Shown here in pieces: positions 1 to 8,128 of a DNA stretch of 14,405 bases. A model generated the notes under the pieces. The model saw nothing but the letters and a program-made list of their open reading frames with translations. It was not told where the DNA came from and did no database searches. The DNA comes from Flavobacteriales bacterium UBA972 (GTDB lineage Bacteria; Bacteroidota; Bacteroidia; Flavobacteriales; Schleiferiaceae). Each line of letters begins with the position of its first letter. Position 1 is the stretch's first letter. The stretch covers positions 1 to 14,405 of the forward strand of contig DBBY01000058.1 in NCBI GenBank assembly GCA_002292855.1. Direction: 5' to 3'. The position numbers were made by a program, and so were the translations under genes.

Positions 1-944
1 GGATTGCTGGGGCCGTAGCGCAGGACCAAATATTCCGTGTTGAGAAAGGGCGCGGTACGCTGGGTAAACGTGCTGCGCCATTGGGTTTTAAGCTGGCCGT
101 CGGGCTCAAGCCACTGGTCCTTGTAGCTGGGGTCAATGCCCGTTAAAAAGTCGAGTTCGCCCTGCAAGAAGGCCATGAATGCAGACTGGCGATCGGGTAC
201 AAAGCTGATGCTGACTGCCTCGAGGTAGGGCAATCGCTTGCCCTCAGCGTCGCGCTCGGGGTACTTGGGCTGGCGGCGAAGCACCAGTTTTTGCCCGCGC
301 TGCCATGCCTTGAGGTAGAAGGGACCGGAGCCTACAGGATGCTCCGAAAGGCCAGCACCGTAGAAGGTTATGGCGGATTGGGGAATTATGGAGGTATAGG
401 GTACGCTGAGTTTGCTCCAAAGGGCGGGGTCGGGCGCGGAGAGGCTTATTGCGATGGAATCCGGGCTGGCGGCCCAAAGGGAATCAATTCCTTCGAGAAG
501 CCAGGCTCCGGGCGATGCCGTGGCGGGTTGCTTGAGGCGCTGAAGGCTGGCGGCCACATCGTAGGCGTCGATTGCATGGGCAAGGCCTATGAAGCAGGGG
601 TCTTGATGGGCGGCGAAGTCGGTGCGGATGCGGATTCCGGCACGGATTCCGCCTGAAGAAAAGGACCAGGATTCCGCAAGGAGTCCGCGCAATTGACCCG
701 AAGAGTCCGTTTCAAACAGCGTGGTGTAGAGCTGCCTAATGACCCAGTTGTGGGCCTGATCGCGCGCAAAAGCGGGGTCAAGCGACGATACTCCGCTGGC
801 CTCATTGTAGCGAAAAAGCAGTCCTTGGTTGGACTCCTCGCTGGTAGGACTGCACTGCGCCAAAGCCAGTACCGCAAACAGGGCAGCAATACCGCGGAGG
901 CAAAGGGTCTTTGCGATGTCTAAAGTCCGTGTAAAATAGGGCAT
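1..944 (-). CDS. ABC transporter substrate-binding protein, family 5 (peptide/nickel type), partial
   Basis: This gene is open at the left edge; 314 codons are visible and the C-terminus is missing. Reading leftward from the ATG at 944-942, the protein begins MPYFTRTLDIAKTL and has a hydrophobic stretch ending VLALAQC at about residues 22-31, followed by SPTSEES. This is a signal peptide with a lipoprotein-like Cys; Gln just before the Cys is not the commonest lipobox residue, so lipidation is likely rather than certain. The mature part carries family 5 landmarks: a YNEASGVSSLDPAFA segment, LYTTLFETD, LLAESWSF, a DAYDVAASLQRL segment, HPVGSGPFYL and YLEAVSISFVPD. Known members bind oligopeptides, nickel or other solutes for an ABC permease; the ligand here cannot be told, and no permease genes are in view. 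No other in-frame ATG lies nearby, so this start is well determined. The gene is divergent from mtaB. Confidence 0.85.
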   Translation of the reverse strand, partial: MPYFTRTLDIAKTLCLRGIAALFAVLALAQCSPTSEESNQGLLFRYNEASGVSSLDPAFARDQAHNWVIRQLYTTLFETDSSGQLRGLLAESWSFSSGGIRAGIRIRTDFAAHQDPCFIGLAHAIDAYDVAASLQRLKQPATASPGAWLLEGIDSLWAASPDSIAISLSAPDPALWSKLSVPYTSIIPQSAITFYGAGLSEHPVGSGPFYLKAWQRGQKLVLRRQPKYPERDAEGKRLPYLEAVSISFVPDRQSAFMAFLQGELDFLTGIDPSYKDQWLEPDGQLKTQWRSTFTQRTAPFLNTEYLVLRYGPSN

Positions 945-981
945 TTCATGCCAAAGATAGCCGCGAATATTCCCTATTTTA
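932..981. repeat. Perfect 10-bp inverted repeat across the divergent start region
   Basis: TAAAATAGGG at 932-941 is the exact reverse complement of CCCTATTTTA at 972-981, with 30 bases between the arms. The left arm covers codons 2-5 of the substrate-binding protein; the right arm lies just before the preferred mtaB start at 987. The candidate -7 element at 952-959 sits between the arms. The spacing is too wide for a simple terminator hairpin, but it could place two half-sites of a dimeric regulator about four helical turns apart (40 bp between the starts of the arms). An operator role is inference. Confidence 0.5.
952..959 (-). promoter_or_regulatory. Bacteroidota-type -7 promoter element for the substrate-binding protein gene
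   Basis: On the minus strand this reads TATCTTTG, a full match to the Bacteroidota primary sigma factor -7 consensus TAnnTTTG. It ends 7 bases upstream of the ATG at 944, so transcription would begin at or within a few bases of the start codon, giving a leaderless or nearly leaderless message. I do not see a clear -33 TTG element at the expected distance, so this rests on the -7 match and its position alone. Confidence 0.4.
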
Positions 982-986
982 GCGGG

Positions 987-2329
<1,343 letters not shown>

Positions 2330-2333
<4 letters not shown>

Positions 2334-3127
2334 GCAACTTATTGTTTACCCAAGCGGTTCGCGAAGTCGGCGATTGGATTCGCAGCGAGCGCCGAGAATT
2401 CAATGCTAATAAAGTTGAAACCAAGGCCCTCAACTCCTTGGTGAGCTACGTCGACCAGCAGGCCGAGCTCATGCTCATCGAACGGCTTACCACTGCATTG
2501 CCAGGGAGCGGTGTTCTAGGTGAAGAGGGCGGGAGCAACTGGATCGAGGGCGGAAGCAACTGGATCATTGACCCCCTTGACGGCACGACCAACTTCATCC
2601 ACGACCTGCCACCCTACGCCGTTTCGGTGGCGCTCATGCGCGGACGCGACCTGGTCTGGGCCGCTGTTTATGAATTGGGCCAGGGCCGGATGTTTACGGC
2701 GGAGCTCGGGAGCGGAGCTTTTTGTGACGGTCGCTTGCTGGACGTACGCCAGGGCGCTCCATTGCGCGACGGTCTGGTGGCTACGGGCTTCCCCTACCAC
2801 GAATTCTCTCACATGCCTCAGTACCTCAAGGCCTTGCAGGCATGCTTTAGGGCCGCTAGGGGAATTCGCCGCTTTGGTTCGGCAGCCACAGACCTTGCAT
2901 GGTTGGCCGACGGGCGCTTTCAAGGCTTTTTTGAGCACGGACTGGCTCCCTGGGACGTAGCCGCTGGCATCCTCCTGGTTCGAGAAGCCGGGGGGACCGT
3001 CTCTGACTTTTTTGCCTCGGACCTCGACGACTACGACCTGGTGCGCAGCGGGAGCATTACGGCCGGAAACCCCAGTGCCTACCGCGACCTTGTATCCCTG
3101 ACCACCGACTCATTTTTGCCAACATGA
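2330..3127 (+). CDS. Inositol monophosphatase family protein (SuhB/CysQ-like phosphatase)
   Basis: A 265-residue Mg-dependent phosphatase of the IMPase fold. Visible motifs are GEE (Glu65/Glu66, first metal ligand), WIIDPLDGTTNF (Asp81, Asp84, Gly85, Thr86: the metal and phosphate site), a GSAATDLAWLADGR segment, and PWDVAAGILLVREAGG with the second family signature and Asp209 as a further metal ligand. All catalytic positions are present, so it should be active. Known members hydrolyse inositol phosphates, sugar phosphates or PAP, and the sequence alone does not settle which; the general SuhB-like type fits the length best. The start ATG shares bases with the mtaB stop (ATGA) and its own stop overlaps the rfbC start the same way, which suggests translational coupling. 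A 21-bp tandem duplication lies between the GEE and IDPLDG motifs and is listed separately. Confidence 0.9.
2525..2566 (+). repeat. In-frame 21-bp tandem duplication in the IMPase-family gene
   Basis: Two adjacent 21-base units, 2525-2545 and 2546-2566, match at 20 of 21 positions (GGG versus GGA as one glycine codon). Each encodes EGGSNWI, residues 66-72 and 73-79. The duplication keeps the frame and sits in the loop between the metal-binding Glu pair and the IDPLDGT motif. The single difference is synonymous, so the protein repeat is perfect. Confidence 0.9.
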
Positions 3128-3690
3128 CGATTCACCCTACCCCCATTGACGGTTTAATTCTGCTCGAACCCCGTGTTTTTGGCGACGACCGTGGCTACTT
3201 TTTTGAATCCCTTCGCAGGGATTTGCTGCCGGCGGGCATGCCCGAATTTGTGCAGCACAACGAGAGCATGAGCAAGCGTGGAGTGCTGCGTGGCCTGCAC
3301 TTTCAAGCACCGCCTCGCGAGCAGGGCAAGCTGGTCTCGGTGGTTCGCGGAGCCGTCTACGACGTTGCCGTTGACATCCGACTGGGGTCACCAACCTACG
3401 GACAGCACTTTGGGCTGCGCCTCGACACCCATAACAAGCATCGCCTCTATATTCCGCCCGGATTTGCCCACGGCTTCTTAACCCTAGAAGACGACACCGT
3501 GTTTCAGTACCTCTGCAGCGACTACTACGCCCCCGAAACCGAAGGCTGCATCAACTTCTCTGACGCCGACTTAGGCATTGACTGGTCAGGAATTTGGAAT
3601 TCTACCGAGGCCTTTGCCCTGAGCAGCAAGGACCAAGCAGGCCAGGCATTTGCGTCCTTCAAGAGCCCCTTTGTGTATGCCCGCGGGTAA
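3124..3690 (+). CDS. rfbC: dTDP-4-dehydrorhamnose 3,5-epimerase
   Basis: A 188-residue cupin-fold epimerase, the normal length for RmlC/RfbC. It inverts C3 and C5 of dTDP-4-keto-6-deoxyglucose on the way to dTDP-L-rhamnose for surface polysaccharide. Visible motifs: GDDRGYFFES (residues 20-29), QHNESMSKRGVLRGLHFQ with the catalytic-base His59, the KLVSVVRGAVYDVAVDIR strand pair, LYIPPGFAHGFLTL, and FQYLCSDYYAPETEGCI, which holds the active-site Tyr region. No other dTDP-rhamnose genes (rmlA, rmlB, rmlD) are in the window, so the pathway must be completed elsewhere; a 3-epimerase or another dTDP-sugar branch is possible. The start overlaps the preceding stop (ATGA), and the 3' end overlaps the next gene by 14 bases. 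Confidence 0.95.
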   Translation: MTIHPTPIDGLILLEPRVFGDDRGYFFESLRRDLLPAGMPEFVQHNESMSKRGVLRGLHFQAPPREQGKLVSVVRGAVYDVAVDIRLGSPTYGQHFGLRLDTHNKHRLYIPPGFAHGFLTLEDDTVFQYLCSDYYAPETEGCINFSDADLGIDWSGIWNSTEAFALSSKDQAGQAFASFKSPFVYARG

Positions 3691-4582
3691 AAACATTGCT
3701 ATTGGCCTTTTACTGCTTCTGCTCGGCTTAACCCTGGGCAGCAAAAGCGACGAGGTGTTAGCTGCTCTAGGCCGCTTGGCAGAGACCAACGAAACGCTGG
3801 TCGTGCCCCTGCCCCATCGTCTTGAAGTTTTTGGAGAATCCATAGACCTCAAGGACCGCGACCTGGCCGAGTGCCTGAGCCGCGAGCTGCATGCCAACAC
3901 CTACTGGCATTCCAACACCTTGCTGATGCTTCAGCGGCGCGGAGCCTGGGAGGCTACCGTGCGGCAATGGCTGCGCGAGGAAGGCGTTCCCGAGGACTTT
4001 GTATACTTGCTCGCCGCAGAAAGTGGCTTTCAACCCACGGCTTTATCGCCCTCGGGGGCGGCGGGTTTTTGGCAGTTTTTGCCTGCCACTGGGCGTGAAT
4101 GGGATCTGCGCGTTGACGCCCAAATAGACGAACGCTACCACGCAGAGAAGGCTACTCGGGCCGCGGCCCGCTACCTAAAAAATGCGCAGTCCAAGACGGG
4201 ATCGTGGTTTTTGGCCGCAGCTGCCTACAACATGGGACTGACTGGGGTGCTGCGCCAGATGGAACGCCAGGGCGAGCGAGACTACTTCCGCATGACCTGG
4301 AACGACGAAACCGGCCGCTACGCCTTTAGGATTGCGGCCATCAAGTTGATTCTGGAGCATCCCGAGCACTACGGATTCCAAATTGGCCCCGAAGACCTTT
4401 GGCGCCCCGAGCCTTCGCGCAGAATTAGTTTAGACAGCAGCGTCGCCCACTGGGGTCGATGGGCGCAGCGCGAGGGCCTCAGCTACCGCGAACTCAAGCG
4501 CCGGAACCCCTGGCTGCGGGAATCGTTTTTTGAAAATCCCGACTCCATGGCGGTTGAACTTGAGCTTCCCCTCCAGCGTTAG
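3677..4582 (+). CDS. Lytic murein transglycosylase, GH23/SLT family (MltD-like), secreted
   Basis: A 301-residue enzyme expected to cleave the MurNAc-GlcNAc bond of peptidoglycan with formation of 1,6-anhydroMurNAc. The ATG at 3677 gives a clean signal peptide (MPAGKNIAIG then a Leu-rich core to about residue 20); an upstream TTG at 3650 would extend it by 9 residues in front of that signal and is less likely. The SLT domain spans about residues 95-230: Glu115 in LLAAESGF is the catalytic acid, followed by SPSGAAGFWQFLPATGR (125-140), DERYHAEKATRAAARYL and AAAYNMG (181-187). The last 50 residues (SVAHWGRWAQREGLSY, RRNPWLR) resemble the short region following the SLT domain in other Bacteroidota members. 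No clear LysM repeat is visible, which is shorter than many MltD proteins. It starts inside rfbC and ends 9 bases before uvrA. Confidence 0.9.
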   Translation: MPAGKNIAIGLLLLLLGLTLGSKSDEVLAALGRLAETNETLVVPLPHRLEVFGESIDLKDRDLAECLSRELHANTYWHSNTLLMLQRRGAWEATVRQWLREEGVPEDFVYLLAAESGFQPTALSPSGAAGFWQFLPATGREWDLRVDAQIDERYHAEKATRAAARYLKNAQSKTGSWFLAAAAYNMGLTGVLRQMERQGERDYFRMTWNDETGRYAFRIAAIKLILEHPEHYGFQIGPEDLWRPEPSRRISLDSSVAHWGRWAQREGLSYRELKRRNPWLRESFFENPDSMAVELELPLQR

Positions 4583-4591
4583 AACGATACT

Positions 4592-7411
4592 ATGAAGCTT
4601 CGTATTCTGGGTGCACGCACCCACAACCTTAAAAATATTGACGTGGAGCTGCCGCGTCGCAAACTCGTGGTGGTCACTGGCCTTAGCGGGAGCGGCAAGT
4701 CTTCGCTTGCCTTTGACACCCTATTTGCCGAGGGTCAGCGACGCTACATGGAGACCTTCAGCAGCTATGCCCGTCAGTTTTTGGGCACGATGGAGCGGCC
4801 CGACGTAGACCGCATCGAGGGCCTGAGTCCGGTAATTGCCATTGAGCAAAAAACGACCAACCGAAACCCACGCTCTACCGTGGGCACGGTAACCGAGGTC
4901 TATGACTTTCTGCGGCTGCTCTATGCCCGTTCGGCAACGGCCTACTCCCTCGCTACGGGAGAGGTCATGGTCAGCTACTCCGACGACGCCATACTCGAGC
5001 GCGTGATTCAGGACTTCGACGGGGTACGAGTGGCCCTGCTCGCTCCGGTAGTCCGCGCCCGCAAAGGCCACTACCGCGAACTTTTTGAGGGTCTGGCCAA
5101 GCAGGGCTACCTCAAGGTCCGCGTCGACGGCGAGTGGCTTGATTTAGACCGCGGACTCAAACTCGACCGCTACAAAACCCACGACATCGACGTGGTGGTA
5201 GACCGCCTGAGCCCCGGCTCCGAAGACGCGGAACGCCTGGCCCGCAGCATTGCAACGGCCATGCGCCTGGGTCAGGGCAGCATTACCGTAGTGAATTGGG
5301 ACAGCCAAGAGCAAAAGCACTTCAGCCGCAACCTGATGTGCCCAACCACTGGGATTTCCTACCCTGAGCCCGAACCCAACACCTTTAGTTTTAACTCGCC
5401 CAAGGGAGCCTGCCCGCACTGCGACGGCCTTGGTATCGTTCGAGAGCTTGCCATGAGCAAAGTAGTGGCCAATCCGCGACTGAGTTTGGGCGAGGGCGCC
5501 CTTGCCCCACTGGGCACCAAGAAGGCGACCTGGATCTTTCAGCAGCTCGAACACATCGGGTGGCGCTTTGGATTTACCCTTCAAACGCCATGGAAGGACC
5601 TCAGCGAAGAGGGCCGCAACGCCATAATTTTTGGATTCACAGGGGACTTTACGCATACCCAAAAGGTGGCCGGAATCTCGCGCAAAATCAGCATTAAGTA
5701 CGAGGGCCTCAAGCCCTTCATTGAGGCACAGGGCCGCGAGGGCAGCAAAAGTTTGCAGCGCTGGGCAGACGACTACCTCGAAGACGGAGTCTGCAGCCAC
5801 TGTTCTGGAACAAGACTCAAGCCGGAATCCCTCATGTTCCGCATTGCAGACCGTTCGATCGCTGACCTTGCGACGCTGCCCCTCAGTGATTTATCGGCCT
5901 GGCTTGAGTCGGTCGAGGCCAGCCTCCCCCCGAGCCAAAAACGGATTGGCGGAGAGATTCTCAAGGAGCTCGCGGTGCGGGTCGGATTTCTCAACGACGT
6001 AGGCCTCAGCTACCTGTCGCTGAGCCGGTCGGCACGAAGCCTAAGTGGCGGAGAAGCCCAACGCATTCGCCTCGCAACCCAAATCGGGTCGCAACTGGTC
6101 AACGTGCTGTACATTTTAGACGAGCCTTCCATTGGCCTGCATCCGCGCGACAACGACCGGCTCATCAAAAGCCTTGAAAAGCTGCGGGACCTGGGCAACA
6201 GTGTGGTGGTGGTGGAGCACGACGAAGAACTCATGCGGCATGCCGACCACATCATTGACATGGGTCCACGGGCCGGAATTCACGGAGGCCGTGTGGTGGC
6301 AGAGGGCAACTTTGCCGAAGTGCAGCAGTCCGACAGCCTCACGGGCAAGTACCTGCGGGGAGAGCTCCAAGTTTCCGCTCCGCGCGCTCCCCGGCCGGGG
6401 AGCGGCAAGGTGCTCAAGCTCTTTGGTGCACGAGGACGGAATCTTAGAAACGTTAATCTCGAGCTTCCCCTAGGTACGATGATCGTGGTGACCGGAGTTT
6501 CTGGCTCGGGCAAAAGCACCCTGATCAACAAGACCCTGCATCCGGCGGTGGCCGGGCCGCTCCAGGGATTGCTCGACAAGGCCGAACCCTTTGACCGCAT
6601 TGAGGGGCTCGAGCACATCGACAAGATTATTGCCGTGGACCAAAGTCCCATTGGCAGGAATCCGCGGAGCAACCCGAGCACCTACACCGGCGTGTTCAAC
6701 GAAATCCGCAAGCTCTTCAGCGACCTTCCCGAGGCCAAGGTGCGGGGCTATGCGCCGGGTCGCTTCTCGTTCAACGTCAAGGGCGGACGCTGCGAAACCT
6801 GCGAAGGCGGAGGCATGCGGGTAATCGGAATGAACTTTTTGCCCGACGTGTACGTGCTTTGCGAAACCTGCCAGGGTCGGCGATTCAACCGCGAAACGCT
6901 TGAGGTGCGGTTCAAGGGCCACAGCATCAGCGACGTGCTCAAGATGAGCATCGAGGAGTCCATGAACTTCTTTGAGGCTCTGCCGCGCATAAGCCGTGTG
7001 CTTCAAACCATGAACAGCATCGGCCTGGGCTACATCACCCTGGGGCAGTCCGCGACCACCCTTAGCGGCGGGGAGGCCCAGCGAATTAAGTTGGCTACCG
7101 AACTGAGCAAGCGCGGCACCGGCCAAACCCTTTACCTGCTCGACGAGCCCACCACCGGGCTTCATTTTGACGACGTTCGGGTACTTATGGACGGACTTCA
7201 CCGCCTCGTTGACCAAGGCAACACCGTCATTGTGATTGAGCACAACCTTGATGTCATTCACCAGGCGGACCACGTCATTGACCTGGGTCCAGACGGCGGC
7301 GCCGGGGGCGGGTCCATTATCGCTACAGGGACTCCTACAGAAGTGGCATCCGTTAAAAAAAGCATTACCGGCCAATACCTAAAGGCCTACCTTAACCGTT
7401 TAAAACACTAA
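4592..7411 (+). CDS. uvrA: Excinuclease ABC subunit A (UvrA)
   Basis: A 939-residue protein, full length for the damage-sensing ATPase of nucleotide excision repair. It has two ABC modules: Walker A GLSGSGKS at 30-37 and GVSGSGKS at 635-642, signature LSGGE at 484-488 and 824-828, Walker B LYILDEPS near 510 and LYLLDEPT near 851, and the distal His of VEHDEE and IEHNLD. The zinc finger of module two is intact (Cys734, Cys737, Cys757, Cys760) and is the one needed for damage verification. The other finger has Cys250, Cys274 and Cys277, but Thr253 stands where the fourth Cys is in E. coli-type proteins (CPTTG instead of CPxC). An additional CSHC pair lies at 401-404. The start ATG follows the transglycosylase stop by 9 bases, leaving no room for a separate terminator and promoter there. 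Confidence 0.98.
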   Translation: MKLRILGARTHNLKNIDVELPRRKLVVVTGLSGSGKSSLAFDTLFAEGQRRYMETFSSYARQFLGTMERPDVDRIEGLSPVIAIEQKTTNRNPRSTVGTVTEVYDFLRLLYARSATAYSLATGEVMVSYSDDAILERVIQDFDGVRVALLAPVVRARKGHYRELFEGLAKQGYLKVRVDGEWLDLDRGLKLDRYKTHDIDVVVDRLSPGSEDAERLARSIATAMRLGQGSITVVNWDSQEQKHFSRNLMCPTTGISYPEPEPNTFSFNSPKGACPHCDGLGIVRELAMSKVVANPRLSLGEGALAPLGTKKATWIFQQLEHIGWRFGFTLQTPWKDLSEEGRNAIIFGFTGDFTHTQKVAGISRKISIKYEGLKPFIEAQGREGSKSLQRWADDYLEDGVCSHCSGTRLKPESLMFRIADRSIADLATLPLSDLSAWLESVEASLPPSQKRIGGEILKELAVRVGFLNDVGLSYLSLSRSARSLSGGEAQRIRLATQIGSQLVNVLYILDEPSIGLHPRDNDRLIKSLEKLRDLGNSVVVVEHDEELMRHADHIIDMGPRAGIHGGRVVAEGNFAEVQQSDSLTGKYLRGELQVSAPRAPRPGSGKVLKLFGARGRNLRNVNLELPLGTMIVVTGVSGSGKSTLINKTLHPAVAGPLQGLLDKAEPFDRIEGLEHIDKIIAVDQSPIGRNPRSNPSTYTGVFNEIRKLFSDLPEAKVRGYAPGRFSFNVKGGRCETCEGGGMRVIGMNFLPDVYVLCETCQGRRFNRETLEVRFKGHSISDVLKMSIEESMNFFEALPRISRVLQTMNSIGLGYITLGQSATTLSGGEAQRIKLATELSKRGTGQTLYLLDEPTTGLHFDDVRVLMDGLHRLVDQGNTVIVIEHNLDVIHQADHVIDLGPDGGAGGGSIIATGTPTEVASVKKSITGQYLKAYLNRLKH

Positions 7412-7417
7412 AGCATC

Positions 7418-8128
7418 ATGGCAACCCACGGATCCAGGCCCATTAAATCGGCCTTCAAGCACAAATCATGGACCGAGGTTCGCACCAACGATTCCTGGGC
7501 CATTTTTAAGATAATGGGCGAATTCGTGAATGCCTACGAACGCCTCTCGCGAATCGGGCCCTGCGTGAGCATTTTTGGTTCCGCCCGACTTGCGGAGGAC
7601 CACCGATGGTACCAAATGGCCGAAGGCATTGCTGAGGGACTTGGGGCCAAGGGATACGGAATCATCAGCGGAGGCGGTCCGGGAATCATGGAGGCGGCCA
7701 ACCGAGGCGCCAAAGCTGTCGGGGCTCCCTCGGTGGGGCTGAACATTACGCTGCCCCACGAGCAGAAACCCAACGACTACATCGACCTCGATAAAAGCGT
7801 TGATTTCGACTACTTCTTTGTGCGCAAGGTCATGTTTGTAAAGTATTCCCAAGGCTTTGTGGTCATGCCCGGCGGATTCGGCACCCTGGACGAAGTCTTT
7901 GAGGCCATTACCCTCATTCAAACCAAAAAGATCGGTCGCTTCCCGGTCGTCTTGGTTGGTCGAGACTACTGGGGCGGACTGCTGGAATGGATTGAATCCA
8001 CCCTAAAGCCCAACGGCCTCATCGGCCCAGACGACACTCAGATTTTTAAGCTGGTCGATACCGCCGAAGAAGCCATTCTCGCAATCGACGACTTTTACAG
8101 CCGCTACCTTCTCAAGCCAAACTTCTAG
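7418..8128 (+). CDS. LOG family protein (TIGR00730-type; cytokinin riboside 5'-monophosphate phosphoribohydrolase-like)
   Basis: A 236-residue Rossmann-fold protein. Diagnostic motifs are SIFGSAR (51-57), SGGGPGIMEAANRGA (84-98), the Arg136-Lys137 pair, and PGGFGTLDE (151-159), which is the PGGxGTxxE nucleotide-binding and catalytic signature of LOG/YgdH-type phosphoribohydrolases. Known relatives release the base from N6-modified or ordinary nucleoside 5'-monophosphates; the physiological substrate in most bacteria is unsettled. The roughly 45-residue N-terminal extension before SIFGSAR is seen in longer, type II LOG proteins. It begins 6 bases after uvrA and is the last gene of the plus-strand run. 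Its TAG stop shares the palindrome CTAG with the stop of the convergent gene. Confidence 0.92.
   Translation: MATHGSRPIKSAFKHKSWTEVRTNDSWAIFKIMGEFVNAYERLSRIGPCVSIFGSARLAEDHRWYQMAEGIAEGLGAKGYGIISGGGPGIMEAANRGAKAVGAPSVGLNITLPHEQKPNDYIDLDKSVDFDYFFVRKVMFVKYSQGFVVMPGGFGTLDEVFEAITLIQTKKIGRFPVVLVGRDYWGGLLEWIESTLKPNGLIGPDDTQIFKLVDTAEEAILAIDDFYSRYLLKPNF

Noticed and set aside
291..923. Two plus-strand open frames (291-656 and 693-923) at the left edge
   Set aside because: The minus-strand frame through the same bases encodes a well-matched family 5 substrate-binding protein, so these are shadows.
3650..3676. Longer start (TTG at 3650) for the lytic transglycosylase
   Set aside because: It would put nine extra residues before a good signal peptide that begins with an ATG at 3677, and would deepen the overlap with rfbC.
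5144..5800. 218-codon minus-strand open frame opposite the first half of uvrA
   Set aside because: Same reason: no domain, no independent start signal, and it mirrors the codons of uvrA.
6204..6214. Short GTG/GTGG run in uvrA that looks like a simple repeat
   Set aside because: It encodes the conserved Val run before VEHDEE in the ABC module; ordinary coding sequence.
6470..7375. 301-codon open frame on the minus strand opposite uvrA
   Set aside because: It lies wholly inside a certain gene, its product shows no recognisable domain, and long antisense frames are expected in GC-rich genes with biased third positions.
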